This document shows positions 1-8,983 of a stretch of 28,585 bases of DNA, piece by piece (the stretch's first letter is position 1; every line of letters starts with the position of its first letter). Origin of the DNA: an uncultured Eubacteriales bacterium (GTDB taxonomy: Bacteria; Bacillota; Clostridia; Oscillospirales; Oscillospiraceae). The notes under the pieces were generated by a model, which was given only the letters and a program-made list of their open reading frames with translations, ran no database searches and was not told the DNA's origin. The translations under genes were made by a program, and so were the position numbers. The stretch spans positions 1-28,585 of the forward strand of contig CABSBF010000023.1 of assembly GCA_902475855.1 (NCBI GenBank), read 5' to 3'.

Positions 1-2
1 CA

Positions 3-110
3 ACCGGGAAGTCAGCCGAATTTTATAAAAACCATGTAGGAATTTTGGAGGAAGCCAACAAGTTCCCCCTTCTTCTGCATCTCATTCCCGACGGGTGCAT
101 TTTCCGTTGA
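3..110 (+). CDS. Possible 3' end of an upstream gene (partial)
   Basis: The frame starting at base 3 is open from the window edge to a TGA at 108-110. It gives about 35 residues that look like a plausible protein tail, with a mixed charged and hydrophobic segment containing HVGILEEANKF and ending PDGCIFR. I do not recognise a family. The evidence is only an open frame of this length at the edge, so it could be noncoding leader. Its stop codon overlaps the -35 box of the next gene's promoter, which suits a gene end placed directly ahead of a new transcription unit. Confidence 0.3.
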   Translation, partial: TGKSAEFYKNHVGILEEANKFPLLLHLIPDGCIFR

Positions 111-135
111 CTTATGACCGTGAAAGAATTATAAT
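107..135 (+). promoter_or_regulatory. Sigma-A-type promoter of the LRR protein gene
   Basis: TTGACT (107-112) and a perfect TATAAT (130-135) are separated by 17 bases, so transcription should start near 142. That lies ahead of the ATG at 173 but after the longer in-frame ATG at 95, which therefore cannot be the translation start. Confidence 0.8.
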
Positions 136-172
136 TATTTTGTATCTGAAAAAACAAGGACGGAATTTGTCA

Positions 173-1894
173 ATGAAGAGATTTCTGATTATTCTGCTCG
201 CGCTGGTGCTCTTTGCGGCGCTGCTGTTCGGGCTGTATTATTTTTTCTGGACGCCGGAAAACTTTGCTTCTCTCGGCGCTCGCGCGATGAAGGCCGGGAA
301 CTACGGCCGCGCCGTCAGCCGTTATACCACCGCCGTGGAACTTGACCCGGACAATGTAGAATATGTCATTGCACTGGCTGATGCCTGCGTCGCGGACGGA
401 AGCTACACCAGAGCGGAACGCGCGCTGGTCACCGCGCTTCGCATTGCCCCCAGCGCAGAGCTGTACCGCAAGCTGTCTGCCACCTATGTCGCGCAGGACA
501 AGCTGCTCGATGCGCAGCAGATGCTCGATATCATCAGCGACGCTGCCATACGCGCGGAGCTGGATGCCATCCGTCCCGCTGCGCCGGCGCTGTCACCGGA
601 CGGCGGGCAGTTCTCAGAGTACATCTCCGTGACTGTCACACACGGAGAAGGCACGCTCTACGTTTCTGTCGGGCAGCAGTATCCGACGCTTTCCTCCGAA
701 CCCTATCATGAACCGATCGTCCTGCCGGCCGGCGAGAGCCATATTTCCGCCATCGCCGTCGGAGAAAACGGTCTGGTCAGCCCGCTGACCGAGGCGGATT
801 ACCGGGTCGTCGGTGTGGTGGAGGACGTCACCTTCGAGGACAGCACGCTGGAGGCCTACGTTCACGAGCTTCTGGGCATCCCGGCGCGCGCAACGCTCCA
901 GACCAGTGACTTGTGGACCATCACGGAGCTGACGGTTCCGGAGGGCGCTGCGGCCTATGCCGACCTGCGTCACTTTGTTCAGCTCAAATCCCTTACCATC
1001 CATGGCGGAACTGCCGACGACTACTCCTTCCTCCCGCTGCTGACCGAGCTGGAGACGCTTGATCTGTCCGGCTCTCTGGTCTCTGCCGAGACACTCGGCT
1101 ACATCGGCGCGCTTCCGAAGCTCGGCACGCTGAACCTCTCCGGCTGCGGCCTTTCCAACATCCTTCCGCTGGCGCAGGCTTCTACCGTTACGGTACTCGA
1201 CCTTTCGGATAACAGCATCTCCGACATCAGTGCGCTGGCCTCCTTCTCCGGTCTGACCCGTGCCAACCTTACGCGCAATGCCGTCACCTCGCTTGAAGCC
1301 CTCGGCAAGCTGACCGGGCTTCAGGAGCTCTATCTTGCCGAGAATAATCTGACCGCACTCGACCCGCTTTCCGGCTGCAAGCAGCTTCGCATTCTTGATA
1401 TCTCCGGCAACTCCGTTTCCAGCATCGCACCCCTTGCGCCACTCGGCTCGCTCACGGAGCTGAACGCAGGCGGCAACGCACTGACGGATGCCTCCGGCCT
1501 TGCCGGCTGTATCTCGCTGGAGCGGCTCGACCTTTCCAACAATCAGCTCACAAGCGTGGACACGGTGAAGAATCTGTCCAAGCTGACCCGGCTGGATTTC
1601 AGTCACAATGCCGTCGCAGCCATCCCCGACCTTTCCGGCGCGTCCAGCTTGCAGCAGTTCTACGCATCCTATAACGCAGAGCTTTCCAACATTTCCAGCC
1701 TTGCGGGTTTGCAGGAGCTGAACTATGTGGATGTGGACTACACGTCCGTGTCGGATATCGAATGTCTGCGCTCCTGTCCCGCACTTGTGCAGGTCAACGC
1801 CTTCGGCAGCAAAGTCACGAGTGTCAAGGCGCTCACGGATCAGGGCATCATTGTCCGCTATGATCCCACCGGCACCGCCGGTTCCGGCGAATAA
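173..1894 (+). CDS. Membrane-anchored TPR / chitobiase-like / leucine-rich-repeat protein
   Basis: This is a 573-residue protein, probably exposed on the outer face of the membrane. Residues 4-26 form one hydrophobic segment (signal anchor). About 32-120 contains TPR-like helical repeats (AMKAGNYGRAVSRYTTAVEL). About 138-214 resembles the chitobiase/hexosaminidase C-terminal beta-sandwich (CHB_HEX_C type: an initial VTVT strand, a YPT..SEPY..PI core and an AIAV strand). From about 265 to 560 there are internalin-like repeats of about 22 residues (LETLDLSG, VLDLSDNSISDI, LQELYLAENNL, LERLDLSNNQL). LRRs usually bind proteins, so a binding or adhesion role is inferred; no catalytic motif is visible. 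The start at 173 is chosen because an AAGGA lies at 156-160 and the promoter excludes the earlier ATG at 95. The gene is monocistronic and ends at a strong hairpin terminator. Confidence 0.85.
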   Translation: MKRFLIILLALVLFAALLFGLYYFFWTPENFASLGARAMKAGNYGRAVSRYTTAVELDPDNVEYVIALADACVADGSYTRAERALVTALRIAPSAELYRKLSATYVAQDKLLDAQQMLDIISDAAIRAELDAIRPAAPALSPDGGQFSEYISVTVTHGEGTLYVSVGQQYPTLSSEPYHEPIVLPAGESHISAIAVGENGLVSPLTEADYRVVGVVEDVTFEDSTLEAYVHELLGIPARATLQTSDLWTITELTVPEGAAAYADLRHFVQLKSLTIHGGTADDYSFLPLLTELETLDLSGSLVSAETLGYIGALPKLGTLNLSGCGLSNILPLAQASTVTVLDLSDNSISDISALASFSGLTRANLTRNAVTSLEALGKLTGLQELYLAENNLTALDPLSGCKQLRILDISGNSVSSIAPLAPLGSLTELNAGGNALTDASGLAGCISLERLDLSNNQLTSVDTVKNLSKLTRLDFSHNAVAAIPDLSGASSLQQFYASYNAELSNISSLAGLQELNYVDVDYTSVSDIECLRSCPALVQVNAFGSKVTSVKALTDQGIIVRYDPTGTAGSGE

Positions 1895-1906
1895 AGCCAT
1901 ACACCA

Positions 1907-1945
1907 AAATAGCTTCCCGATGTTCTCATCAGGAAGCTATTTTTA
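1907..1945. terminator. Bidirectional terminator between the LRR gene and pncC
   Basis: A perfect 12-bp stem, AAAATAGCTTCC (1907-1918) with GGAAGCTATTTT (1932-1943), is followed on the plus strand by more T residues. It lies in the 58-base gap between two converging genes, and the A/T pairs at its base give a U-run in both directions. Confidence 0.85.
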
Positions 1946-1952
1946 TTATCTA

Positions 1953-2423
1953 TCAGTGGGTCAACTGCTCCTCCAGCAGTGCCAGCGCAGCAGTACAGGC
2001 CGCCTGCCGGTTCTCCTCCCGGCTTCCGGAAAGCTCCAGCCGCCGGACAGTGCAGCCTTTTGCCGTCGCACAGGCGACAAAGATCTCCCCGACCCGGTGA
2101 TTCTTCTCATCCGTGCCCGGTCCGGCGTTGCCGGTCGTTGCGAGCGCCGCATCCGCGTGCAGGCACTCGCGCACACCGCAGGCCATCTGCCGCGCGACCT
2201 CGGCGCAGACCGCGCCCTTTTCTTCCAGCAGCGCCGCCTCCACCCCCAGCAGCGCCTCCTTGACCGCATAGGCATAGGAGATCACGCCGCCCAGATAGAC
2301 TGCCGAGCTGCCCGCAACGTCTGTCAGGAGCTTGCCGAGCAGACCGCCCGTGCAGCTCTCTGCCGTGGCAAGCGTCAGCTTCTTTTCCTTCAGGCAGGCA
2401 ATCGCGCATGCCGCCTCATTCAT
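1953..2423 (-). CDS. pncC: Nicotinamide-nucleotide amidohydrolase (CinA C-terminal family)
   Basis: This 156-residue protein matches the stand-alone CinA C-terminal domain, which in characterised members hydrolyses nicotinamide mononucleotide to nicotinic acid mononucleotide and ammonia in NAD recycling. Visible hallmarks are ATAESCTGGLLG at 19-30 with the presumed nucleophile Ser23, the segment GGVISYAYAVKE around 45-56, and TTGNAGPGTDEKN at about 97-109, the usual G-x-AGP turn. The length is typical for the single-domain form, and the N-terminal molybdopterin-binding-like domain of full CinA is absent. Its ATG overlaps the last 8 bases of thiI, so it is the last gene of the comM-thiI-pncC operon and is probably translationally coupled. 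The family assignment is firm; the exact reaction is inferred from the family. Confidence 0.88.
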   Translation of the reverse strand: MNEAACAIACLKEKKLTLATAESCTGGLLGKLLTDVAGSSAVYLGGVISYAYAVKEALLGVEAALLEEKGAVCAEVARQMACGVRECLHADAALATTGNAGPGTDEKNHRVGEIFVACATAKGCTVRRLELSGSREENRQAACTAALALLEEQLTH

Positions 2424-3591
2424 AGCGCACCCTGACCATTTCCGTATTTTCCAGTGCGCGGGTAATCAGCCCGTCAAAGTCCAGCGCAGCGCATGCATGA
2501 TCGACCTGCGCCTTGGTCGGCTTTGTCTTGGGATGGCGCGGGGTAAAGACCGTGCAGCAGTCTTCATACGGCAGGATGGAGGTTTCCATTGTGCCGATCT
2601 TTCTCGCGACGGTGACGATTTCTTCCTTGTCCATGCCGATGAGCGGCTGGAAGATGGGCAGGTCCACACACGCACCCGTTACCGCCATGGCCTCCATGGT
2701 CTGCGAGGCAACCTGCCCCAGGTTTTCGCCGGTGACGAGGCAGCCGCAGCCGTGGTCGCGTGCGATGCGTTCGGAGATCATCATCATGAACCGGCGCATA
2801 ATCAGTGTGAAGAATTCCTCCGGACAGTTGTCGCGGATAGCCTCCTGGATCTCCGTGAAGCCGACGATATTGACGGTCATCTTGCCGCAATAACGGGTCA
2901 TCAGCCGTGCAAGCTCAAGCACCTTGTCCTTGGCAAGCTCGCTGGTATAGGGATAGGAGAAAAAGTGGACACACTCCAGCTCTACACCGCGCTTGGCGAT
3001 CATATATCCCGCAACGGGAGAGTCGATCCCGCCGGAGAGCAGCACCATTGCCCGGCCCCCCACGCCCGTGGGCAGACCGCCCGCACCCGGCTCCGCCGGG
3101 CCGTGAACGTAGGCCGCATGGTCGCGCACCTCGATGTAGACCGTATATTCCGGATGGCGCACGTCTACCGTCAGCGTGGGCACAGCCTCGGCGATGCGTC
3201 CGCCGATCTCCTGGGAAATAGCAATGGAGGTCATGGGGAAGCGCTTATCCGAGCGTTTGGATTCAACCTTGAAGGACGATGCGCAGCGCAGGTCGTCACC
3301 CAGATATTCCATCGCCGCACGGAAAATATCGTCCAGATCCTTTTCGCAGGGACGGCAGCGGCACAGGCTCACGACGCCGAAGATATAGTGGCAGGCCTCC
3401 CATGCGCCCTCCAGATCGCAGGCGTCGTCCTCCGGCTCAATATAGACCGTGGACTGCACGATGTACACGCGGAATTCTCCGTAGGGTCGCATCCGGCGGC
3501 GGATGTTTGTCTTCAGGCGGTTTTCAAACTGAAAGCGGTTGCCTCCCTTGAGGACGATCTCGCCCAGTTTCAGTAAAAACATTTCATTCAT
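2416..3591 (-). CDS. thiI: tRNA 4-thiouridine synthase ThiI
   Basis: This 391-residue enzyme activates U8 of tRNA by adenylation and installs sulfur to give 4-thiouridine; in many bacteria it also serves thiamine thiazole synthesis. An N-terminal ferredoxin-like and THUMP region covers about 1-165. The PP-loop ATP pyrophosphatase motif LLSGGIDSPVAGYM spans 184-197, and the conserved PYEDCCTVFTPRHPKT segment spans 341-356 with Cys345 and Cys346 near the site of the conserved catalytic cysteine. The C-terminal rhodanese domain of the E. coli enzyme is missing, as is common in Firmicutes, so sulfur would have to come from a cysteine desulfurase by another route. A GAGG lies 8 bases before the ATG. 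The start is 10 bases after the comM stop, and the end overlaps pncC. Confidence 0.93.
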   Translation of the reverse strand: MNEMFLLKLGEIVLKGGNRFQFENRLKTNIRRRMRPYGEFRVYIVQSTVYIEPEDDACDLEGAWEACHYIFGVVSLCRCRPCEKDLDDIFRAAMEYLGDDLRCASSFKVESKRSDKRFPMTSIAISQEIGGRIAEAVPTLTVDVRHPEYTVYIEVRDHAAYVHGPAEPGAGGLPTGVGGRAMVLLSGGIDSPVAGYMIAKRGVELECVHFFSYPYTSELAKDKVLELARLMTRYCGKMTVNIVGFTEIQEAIRDNCPEEFFTLIMRRFMMMISERIARDHGCGCLVTGENLGQVASQTMEAMAVTGACVDLPIFQPLIGMDKEEIVTVARKIGTMETSILPYEDCCTVFTPRHPKTKPTKAQVDHACAALDFDGLITRALENTEMVRVRYE

Positions 3592-3601
3592 TGCAGGTTC
3601 C

Positions 3602-5125
3602 TCAGTTCTGTGTAAATTGATAGGTTCGATATTGGATAGCCTCGGCGATATGCTGCGGCCGGATCTTCTCGCTGCCGTCGAGGTCGGCGATCGTGCGCGC
3701 GACCTTGCGGATACGGTCGTAGCTGCGGGCCGTGAGGCCGAGCGCGTCGAAGGCCTGCCGCATCAGCTCCGCGCAGGGCTCGTCCAGCTCGCAGAATTCG
3801 CGCAGCTCGGCCGGCTGCATATTTGCGTTGCAGAGGCAGGAGACTCCGGCAAAGCGCTCACGCTGACGGCTCCTTGCAGCCTCCACCCGCGCCTTGATCG
3901 CATCGGAGGGCTCCGGCTCGGCATGGCTGCGAAGGTCGTCGAAGTTCAGAGCGGGAACCTCAACGATGATGTCGATGCGGTCAAGCAGCGGTCCGGAGAT
4001 ACGCGAAAGATAATTGCGGACGGACTGCGGCGTGCAGGTGCAGCGGCCGGACGGGTCGCCGTACCAGCCGCAGCGGCAGGGATTCATCGCGCACACAAGC
4101 TGAAAGCGGCAGGGAAAGCTCGCCGCGCCTGACGCGCGCGAGATGGTCACCACACCGTCCTCCAGCGGCTGGCGCATGACCTCCAACGTCTCCTTGCGAA
4201 ATTCCGGCAGCTCATCGAGAAACAGCACGCCTTCGTGCGCGAGCGAGATCTCCCCCGGACGCGGCACGGTGCCTCCGCCCGTCAGCCCGGCGGAGGAGAT
4301 CGTGTGATGCGGACTGCGGAAGGGGCGCCTGCGCACCAGAGGGTTCTGCTTGGACAGAAGCCCCATAACGGAATGGATCTGCGTAACCTCCAGCGCCTCC
4401 TCGCGGGTCATATCCGGCAGGATGGACGGCAGCCTGCGCGTCAGCATGCTCTTTCCGGAACCGGGAGGCCCCACCAGAAGCACATTGTGTGCGCCCGCTG
4501 CGGCGATCTCCAGCGCACGCTTGACGTTCTCCTGTCCCTTGACATCCCGGAAGTCCGGCAGTTCCTCCGTCTCTTTCTCCGGCTCCCATGCGGGCTCCGG
4601 CGCGATGGGCTCGCCGCCGTTCAGATGCGCCGCAAGCTGCCGCACATCCGTCACCGGGATGACCCGCAGTCCGCCGGCGAGTGTTGCCTCTCTGGCATTC
4701 TCCGCCGGAACATAGAGCGTGCAAAAGCCTGCCTGCTTCGCGGCAATGGCCATGGGCAGCACGCCGTTGACGGGCCGGAGCTTTCCCTCCAGGCTCAATT
4801 CGCCCAGGAAGGCGCTCGGCTCCCTTGGAAGCCGGCACAGCTCCGTAGCTGCCAGGATTCCCAGCAGAATGGGCAGGTCATAGACCGTGCCGCTCTTGCG
4901 GGTATCGGCAGGCGCCAGATTCAGCGTGATGCGGCTGACCGGAAACTTGAAGCCGCTGTTCTTAATTGCCGCACGGACGCGCTCGCGCGCCTCCTTGACC
5001 GCCGCATCCGGCAGACCGACGATTTCAAAGGCCGGCAGGCCATTGGTGATAAAGCACTCTACGGAAACGGGATAGCCGCTGATTCCGCTCAGGCCAAGCG
5101 AGTCCACGCGACTGATCACTGTCAT
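3602..5125 (-). CDS. comM: YifB/ComM-family Mg-chelatase-like AAA+ ATPase
   Basis: This 507-residue protein belongs to the ComM/YifB family. ComM proteins are hexameric helicases that promote branch migration during natural transformation, and the role in Clostridia is less clear. An N-terminal Lon-protease-like fold covers about 1-170 (GLSGISGYPVSVE, then FEIVGLPDAAVKEARERV). Walker A GPPGSGKS is at 219-226, Walker B GVLFLDELPEF begins near 299, and a cysteine cluster CAMNPCRCGWYGDPSGRCTC is near 345-364. The start at 5125 has a GAGG about ten bases upstream. The longer in-frame ATG at 5167 lacks a ribosome binding site and lies inside the promoter -10 box, so it was rejected. It is the first gene of the operon with thiI and pncC, divergent from nifJ. 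Confidence 0.9.
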   Translation of the reverse strand: MTVISRVDSLGLSGISGYPVSVECFITNGLPAFEIVGLPDAAVKEARERVRAAIKNSGFKFPVSRITLNLAPADTRKSGTVYDLPILLGILAATELCRLPREPSAFLGELSLEGKLRPVNGVLPMAIAAKQAGFCTLYVPAENAREATLAGGLRVIPVTDVRQLAAHLNGGEPIAPEPAWEPEKETEELPDFRDVKGQENVKRALEIAAAGAHNVLLVGPPGSGKSMLTRRLPSILPDMTREEALEVTQIHSVMGLLSKQNPLVRRRPFRSPHHTISSAGLTGGGTVPRPGEISLAHEGVLFLDELPEFRKETLEVMRQPLEDGVVTISRASGAASFPCRFQLVCAMNPCRCGWYGDPSGRCTCTPQSVRNYLSRISGPLLDRIDIIVEVPALNFDDLRSHAEPEPSDAIKARVEAARSRQRERFAGVSCLCNANMQPAELREFCELDEPCAELMRQAFDALGLTARSYDRIRKVARTIADLDGSEKIRPQHIAEAIQYRTYQFTQN

Positions 5126-5162
5126 CCCCCCACTTTCCTCTATCGCGGTGTTTTCTTTTACC

Positions 5163-5191
5163 ATCATACCGCATCGGGTGCAAAATTACAA
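5163..5191 (-). promoter_or_regulatory. Promoter of the comM-thiI-pncC operon
   Basis: Read on the minus strand, TTGTAA (5191-5186) and TATGAT (5168-5163) are separated by 17 bases, so the transcript should begin near 5156. The -35 is imperfect. It supports translation of comM starting at 5125 rather than 5167. Confidence 0.6.
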
Positions 5192-5345
5192 ATCCTTTTC
5201 TGCGTTTTTGCCGAAAAAGCCCGTGCCTGCGCGGGAAAAAGCGTGATTGGCTTCTCCCCTCTTTGCTTTCTCATCCGGGGCGGAGCACAATGCGGCAGTT
5301 TCTCTCCGTTTTCCACATTTTATCCCCGGCGGTACGTTTTTCTGA

Positions 5346-5374
5346 TTTACAAATCGAAGAAAAGGTGTTAAAAT
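5346..5374 (+). promoter_or_regulatory. Extended -10 promoter of nifJ
   Basis: TTTACA (5346-5351), a 17-base spacer and TAAAAT (5369-5374) preceded by TG at 5366-5367 form an extended -10 promoter. Transcription would start near 5381, between the in-frame ATG at 5373 and the real start at 5415. Confidence 0.8.
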
Positions 5375-5414
5375 GAATTTGTATGAAAATAAATACTTTC
5401 AGGAGGTATTCATT

Positions 5415-8400
5415 TTGACAAGAAAACTCAAAACAATGGACGGCAATACCGCTGCCGCTCATGTCAGCTACGCCTTCACGGAAGTTGCGGGCATCTACCC
5501 CATCACTCCGTCCAGCCCCATGGCTGACTATGTTGACCAGTGGTCCGCACAGGGCCGGCTGAACATTTTCGGCAACCGCGTCAAGGTTGTTGAGATGCAG
5601 TCCGAGGCGGGCGCAGCAGGCACCGTTCACGGCTCTCTGGCCGCCGGCGCTCTGACCACCACCTACACCGCTTCTCAGGGTCTTCTTCTGATGATCCCGA
5701 ATATGTACAAAATCGCGGGCGAGCTGCTCCCCGCCGTCTTCCACGTCTCTGCACGTACCGTCGCGACGCAGGCGCTGAACATCTTCGGCGACCACTCCGA
5801 CGTCTACGCCTGCCGTCAGACCGGCTTTGCCATGCTGGCCGAAGGCAATGTGCAGGAGGTCATGGATCTGTCCCCCGTGGCGCATCTGGCCGCGATCAAG
5901 GGCCGCGTTCCCTTCATCAACTTCTTCGACGGCTTCCGTACCTCCCACGAGATCCAGAAGGTCGCCATCTGGGATTACGATGACCTGAAGGAAATGTGCG
6001 ATCTGGACGCCGTTGATGCGTTCCGTAAGCACTGCCTGAACCCCGAGCGTCCCGCAATGCGCGGCTCTCACGAAAACGGCGACACCTTCTTCCAGCACCG
6101 TGAGGCCTGCAACAAGTACTACGACGCTCTGCCTGAGATCGTCGAAGAGTACATGGGCAAGATCAACGCCAAGCTCGGCACCGACTACAAGCTCTTCAAC
6201 TACTACGGCGCTCCCGATGCTGACCGCGTCATCATCGCGATGGGCTCCATCTGCGACGTGGCAGAGGAAGTCATCGACTACATGAACGCCCATGGCGAAA
6301 AGGTTGGCCTGATCAAGGTTCGTCTGTACCGTCCGTTCAAGGCTGACCGTCTGCTTGAGGCCATTCCGGCCACCTGCAAGAAGATCGCCGTTCTCGACCG
6401 CACCAAGGAGCCCGGCGCTCTGGGCGAGCCGCTGTATCTGGATGTTGTCACCGCTCTGGCAAACGCCGGCCGCATGATCCCCGTCATCGGCGGTCGCTAC
6501 GGCCTCGGTTCCAAGGATACGCCTCCCGCATCCGTCTTCGCCGTCTTTGAGGAGCTGGCTAAGGACGAGCCGAAGCGTCAGTTCACCCTCGGCATCCATG
6601 ACGATGTCACGCATCTGTCCCTCGAGGAGAAGCCCTCGCCCAACACCGCGGCGGAAGGCACCATCGAGTGCAAGTTCTGGGGTCTGGGCGGCGACGGCAC
6701 CGTCGGCGCAAACAAGAACTCCATCAAGATCATCGGCGACCACACCGATAAGTACGTTCAGGCCTACTTCCAGTACGACTCCAAGAAGACCGGCGGCGTA
6801 ACCATCAGCCACCTGCGCTTCGGCGACAAGCCCATCAAGAGCCCGTACTACATCAACAAGGCCGACTTCGTCGCCTGCCACAACCCGTCCTACATCACCA
6901 AGGGCTTCAAGATTGTCAATGACGTCAAGCCCGGCGGCGTGTTCCTGATCAACTGCCAGTGGGATATGGCCGAGCTGGAGCATCACCTCCATGCAGACGC
7001 GAAGCGCTACATCGCGAAGAACAACATTCAGCTCTACACCATCAACGCCATTGACCTGGCCATCAAGGTCGGCATGGGCAAGCGCACCAACACCATCCTT
7101 CAGTCCGCCTTCTTCTCCCTGGCCAAGGTCATGCCGGAAGCAGACGCCATCAAGTACATGAAGGACGCTGCCGAGCATTCCTATGCCAAGAAGGGCATGG
7201 ACGTTGTCGAGAAGAACTGGAACGCCATCGACGCCGGCGCCACCGCCTACGTCAAGGTCGACGTTCCCGCTTCCTGGGCCACCGCAGAGGACGCTGTCGT
7301 TGAGCACAATCTCGAGGGTAAGCCGGAACTCGTGAAGATGGTCAAGGAGATTCTCTTCCCCATCGACAAGATGGACGGCGACAGCCTGCCTGTCTCCACC
7401 TTCGTCGATCATGTGGACGGCCAGTTTGAGCTGGGCGCTTCCGCTTATGAGAAGCGCGGCGTTGCCGTCACCGTTCCCGAGTGGGACGCTGACAAGTGCA
7501 TCCAGTGCAACAACTGCGCCTTTGTCTGCCCGCACGCCACCATCCGTCCCTTCATGCTCACCGAGGCCGAGGCTGCTGCTGCTCCCGAGGGCACGGCGCT
7601 CCGTCCCGTCAAGGCCGGCAAGGGTAAGGGTGTCTACCAGTTCACCATGGCCGTTTCCCCGCTGGACTGCATGGGCTGCGGCGTCTGCGTCGGCGTCTGC
7701 CCGACCAAGGCCATCACCATGGTCCCGCAGGAGAGCCAGCTTGCTCAGCAGGATGTGTTCAACTACATGGTTTCCAAGGTCGCTCCGAAGCACGATGTCG
7801 AGGATCTGACCGTCAAGGGCAGCCAGTTCAAGAAGCCGCTGCTTGAGTTCTCCGGCTCCTGCGCAGGCTGCGCCGAAACCAGCTATGCACGTCTGGTCAC
7901 GCAGCTCTTCGGCGACCGTATGTACATCTCCAACGCCACCGGTTGCTCCTCCATCTGGGGCGGCCCCGGCGCAACCTCTCCCTACTGCACCAACGAAGAG
8001 GGTCACGGCCCGGCATGGTCCAACTCCCTGTTTGAGGACAACGCGGAGCACGGCTACGGCATGTACACCGCACAGCAGGTCATCCGCGAAGCTCTGGCGG
8101 AAAAGACCCACAAGCTGCTTGCCATCGACTGGGCTTATGCGCCTCTGAAGGAAGCTGCTCAGAAGTGGCTCGACACCATCGAAGACGGCGAGGCCAACAA
8201 GGAAGCAACCAAGGCTTACATCGCAGCTCTGGAAGAGGGTCTGGAACCCGGCTGCACCTGCGACGCCTGCACGCTGGCAGCAGAAATCCTCAAGGATAAG
8301 GAATACCTGTCCAAGAAGTCCATCTGGATCTTCGGCGGCGACGGCTGGGCATACGACATCGGCTTCGGCGGCGTGGACCATGTCCTCGCGCAGAACAAGG

Positions 8401-8963
8401 ACGTCAACATCTTTGTTTTCGATACCGAGGTTTACTCCAACACCGGCGGACAGGCCTCCAAGGCTTCCAACATCGGTCAGGTCGCGCAGTTCGCGGCAGC
8501 CGGCAAGGAAGTCAAGAAGAAGAGCCTCGCCGAGATTGCCATGTCCTATGGCTACATCTACGTGGCTCAGGTCGCCATGGGTGCGAACCCCGCACAGACC
8601 CTCAAGGCCATCTCCGAGGCTGAGGCTTACCATGGCCCGTCCCTCATCATCGGCTATGCTCCCTGCGAAATGCACTCCATCAAGGGCGGCATGATGCACT
8701 GCCAGGATGAGATGAAGAAGGCTGTCGACTGCGGCTACTGGAATATGTTCCGCTTCGATCCCTCCAAGGAAACCGGCAAATTCACGCTGGATTCCAAGGC
8801 TCCGAAGGGCGGCTACCGCGAGTTCCTGATGAACGAAGCCCGTTACAGCCGTCTGACCCGCGAATTCCCGGAGCGCGCAGAGCCTCTGTTCGAGCGCAAC
8901 GAGGAAGCTGCAAAGGCTCGCTACGAGCATCTGCTCAAGCTGGCCGAAATGTACAAGGACTAA
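5415..8963 (+). CDS. nifJ: Pyruvate:ferredoxin (flavodoxin) oxidoreductase, single-chain
   Basis: This 1182-residue cytoplasmic iron-sulfur enzyme oxidises pyruvate with CoA to acetyl-CoA and CO2, reducing ferredoxin, the central step of clostridial fermentation. The N-terminal half carries the pyruvate-binding motif YPITPSSPMAD (28-38) and VEMQSEAGAAG. Two 4Fe-4S binding motifs follow: CIQCNNCAFVCP from Cys695 and CMGCGVCVGVCP from Cys752. The C-terminal thiamine-diphosphate part shows CAGCAETSYARL, ATGCSSIWG, GDGWAYDIG (975-983) and YSNTGGQ (1007-1013). The length matches homodimeric PFOR. The start is TTG at 5415 with AGGAGGT seven bases upstream; the in-frame ATG at 5373 lies in the promoter. 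Codons are strongly biased to C/G in the third position, as expected for a highly expressed gene. It is monocistronic. Confidence 0.97.
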   Translation: MTRKLKTMDGNTAAAHVSYAFTEVAGIYPITPSSPMADYVDQWSAQGRLNIFGNRVKVVEMQSEAGAAGTVHGSLAAGALTTTYTASQGLLLMIPNMYKIAGELLPAVFHVSARTVATQALNIFGDHSDVYACRQTGFAMLAEGNVQEVMDLSPVAHLAAIKGRVPFINFFDGFRTSHEIQKVAIWDYDDLKEMCDLDAVDAFRKHCLNPERPAMRGSHENGDTFFQHREACNKYYDALPEIVEEYMGKINAKLGTDYKLFNYYGAPDADRVIIAMGSICDVAEEVIDYMNAHGEKVGLIKVRLYRPFKADRLLEAIPATCKKIAVLDRTKEPGALGEPLYLDVVTALANAGRMIPVIGGRYGLGSKDTPPASVFAVFEELAKDEPKRQFTLGIHDDVTHLSLEEKPSPNTAAEGTIECKFWGLGGDGTVGANKNSIKIIGDHTDKYVQAYFQYDSKKTGGVTISHLRFGDKPIKSPYYINKADFVACHNPSYITKGFKIVNDVKPGGVFLINCQWDMAELEHHLHADAKRYIAKNNIQLYTINAIDLAIKVGMGKRTNTILQSAFFSLAKVMPEADAIKYMKDAAEHSYAKKGMDVVEKNWNAIDAGATAYVKVDVPASWATAEDAVVEHNLEGKPELVKMVKEILFPIDKMDGDSLPVSTFVDHVDGQFELGASAYEKRGVAVTVPEWDADKCIQCNNCAFVCPHATIRPFMLTEAEAAAAPEGTALRPVKAGKGKGVYQFTMAVSPLDCMGCGVCVGVCPTKAITMVPQESQLAQQDVFNYMVSKVAPKHDVEDLTVKGSQFKKPLLEFSGSCAGCAETSYARLVTQLFGDRMYISNATGCSSIWGGPGATSPYCTNEEGHGPAWSNSLFEDNAEHGYGMYTAQQVIREALAEKTHKLLAIDWAYAPLKEAAQKWLDTIEDGEANKEATKAYIAALEEGLEPGCTCDACTLAAEILKDKEYLSKKSIWIFGGDGWAYDIGFGGVDHVLAQNKDVNIFVFDTEVYSNTGGQASKASNIGQVAQFAAAGKEVKKKSLAEIAMSYGYIYVAQVAMGANPAQTLKAISEAEAYHGPSLIIGYAPCEMHSIKGGMMHCQDEMKKAVDCGYWNMFRFDPSKETGKFTLDSKAPKGGYREFLMNEARYSRLTREFPERAEPLFERNEEAAKARYEHLLKLAEMYKD

Positions 8964-8983
8964 TCCAAAGCATCACAAAGTCC

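Noticed and set aside
614..1900. A 428-codon minus-strand frame opposite the LRR gene
   Set aside because: Antisense shadow of repeated LRR codons. It begins inside the terminator area and shows no family features.
5346..5357. The 12-mer TTTACAAATCGA also occurs at 25752-25763
   Set aside because: In 28.6 kb, about two dozen chance pairs of identical 12-mers are expected, and only the first copy has a properly spaced -10 box. It is not evidence of a shared operator.
5271..8930. A 1219-codon open frame on the minus strand opposite nifJ
   Set aside because: It is a mirror of the strongly C/G-third-position-biased nifJ codons, which removes stops on the antisense strand. The translation is a Val/Leu/Asp/Gly-rich string with no domain, it has no promoter or binding site, and nifJ itself is unambiguous.
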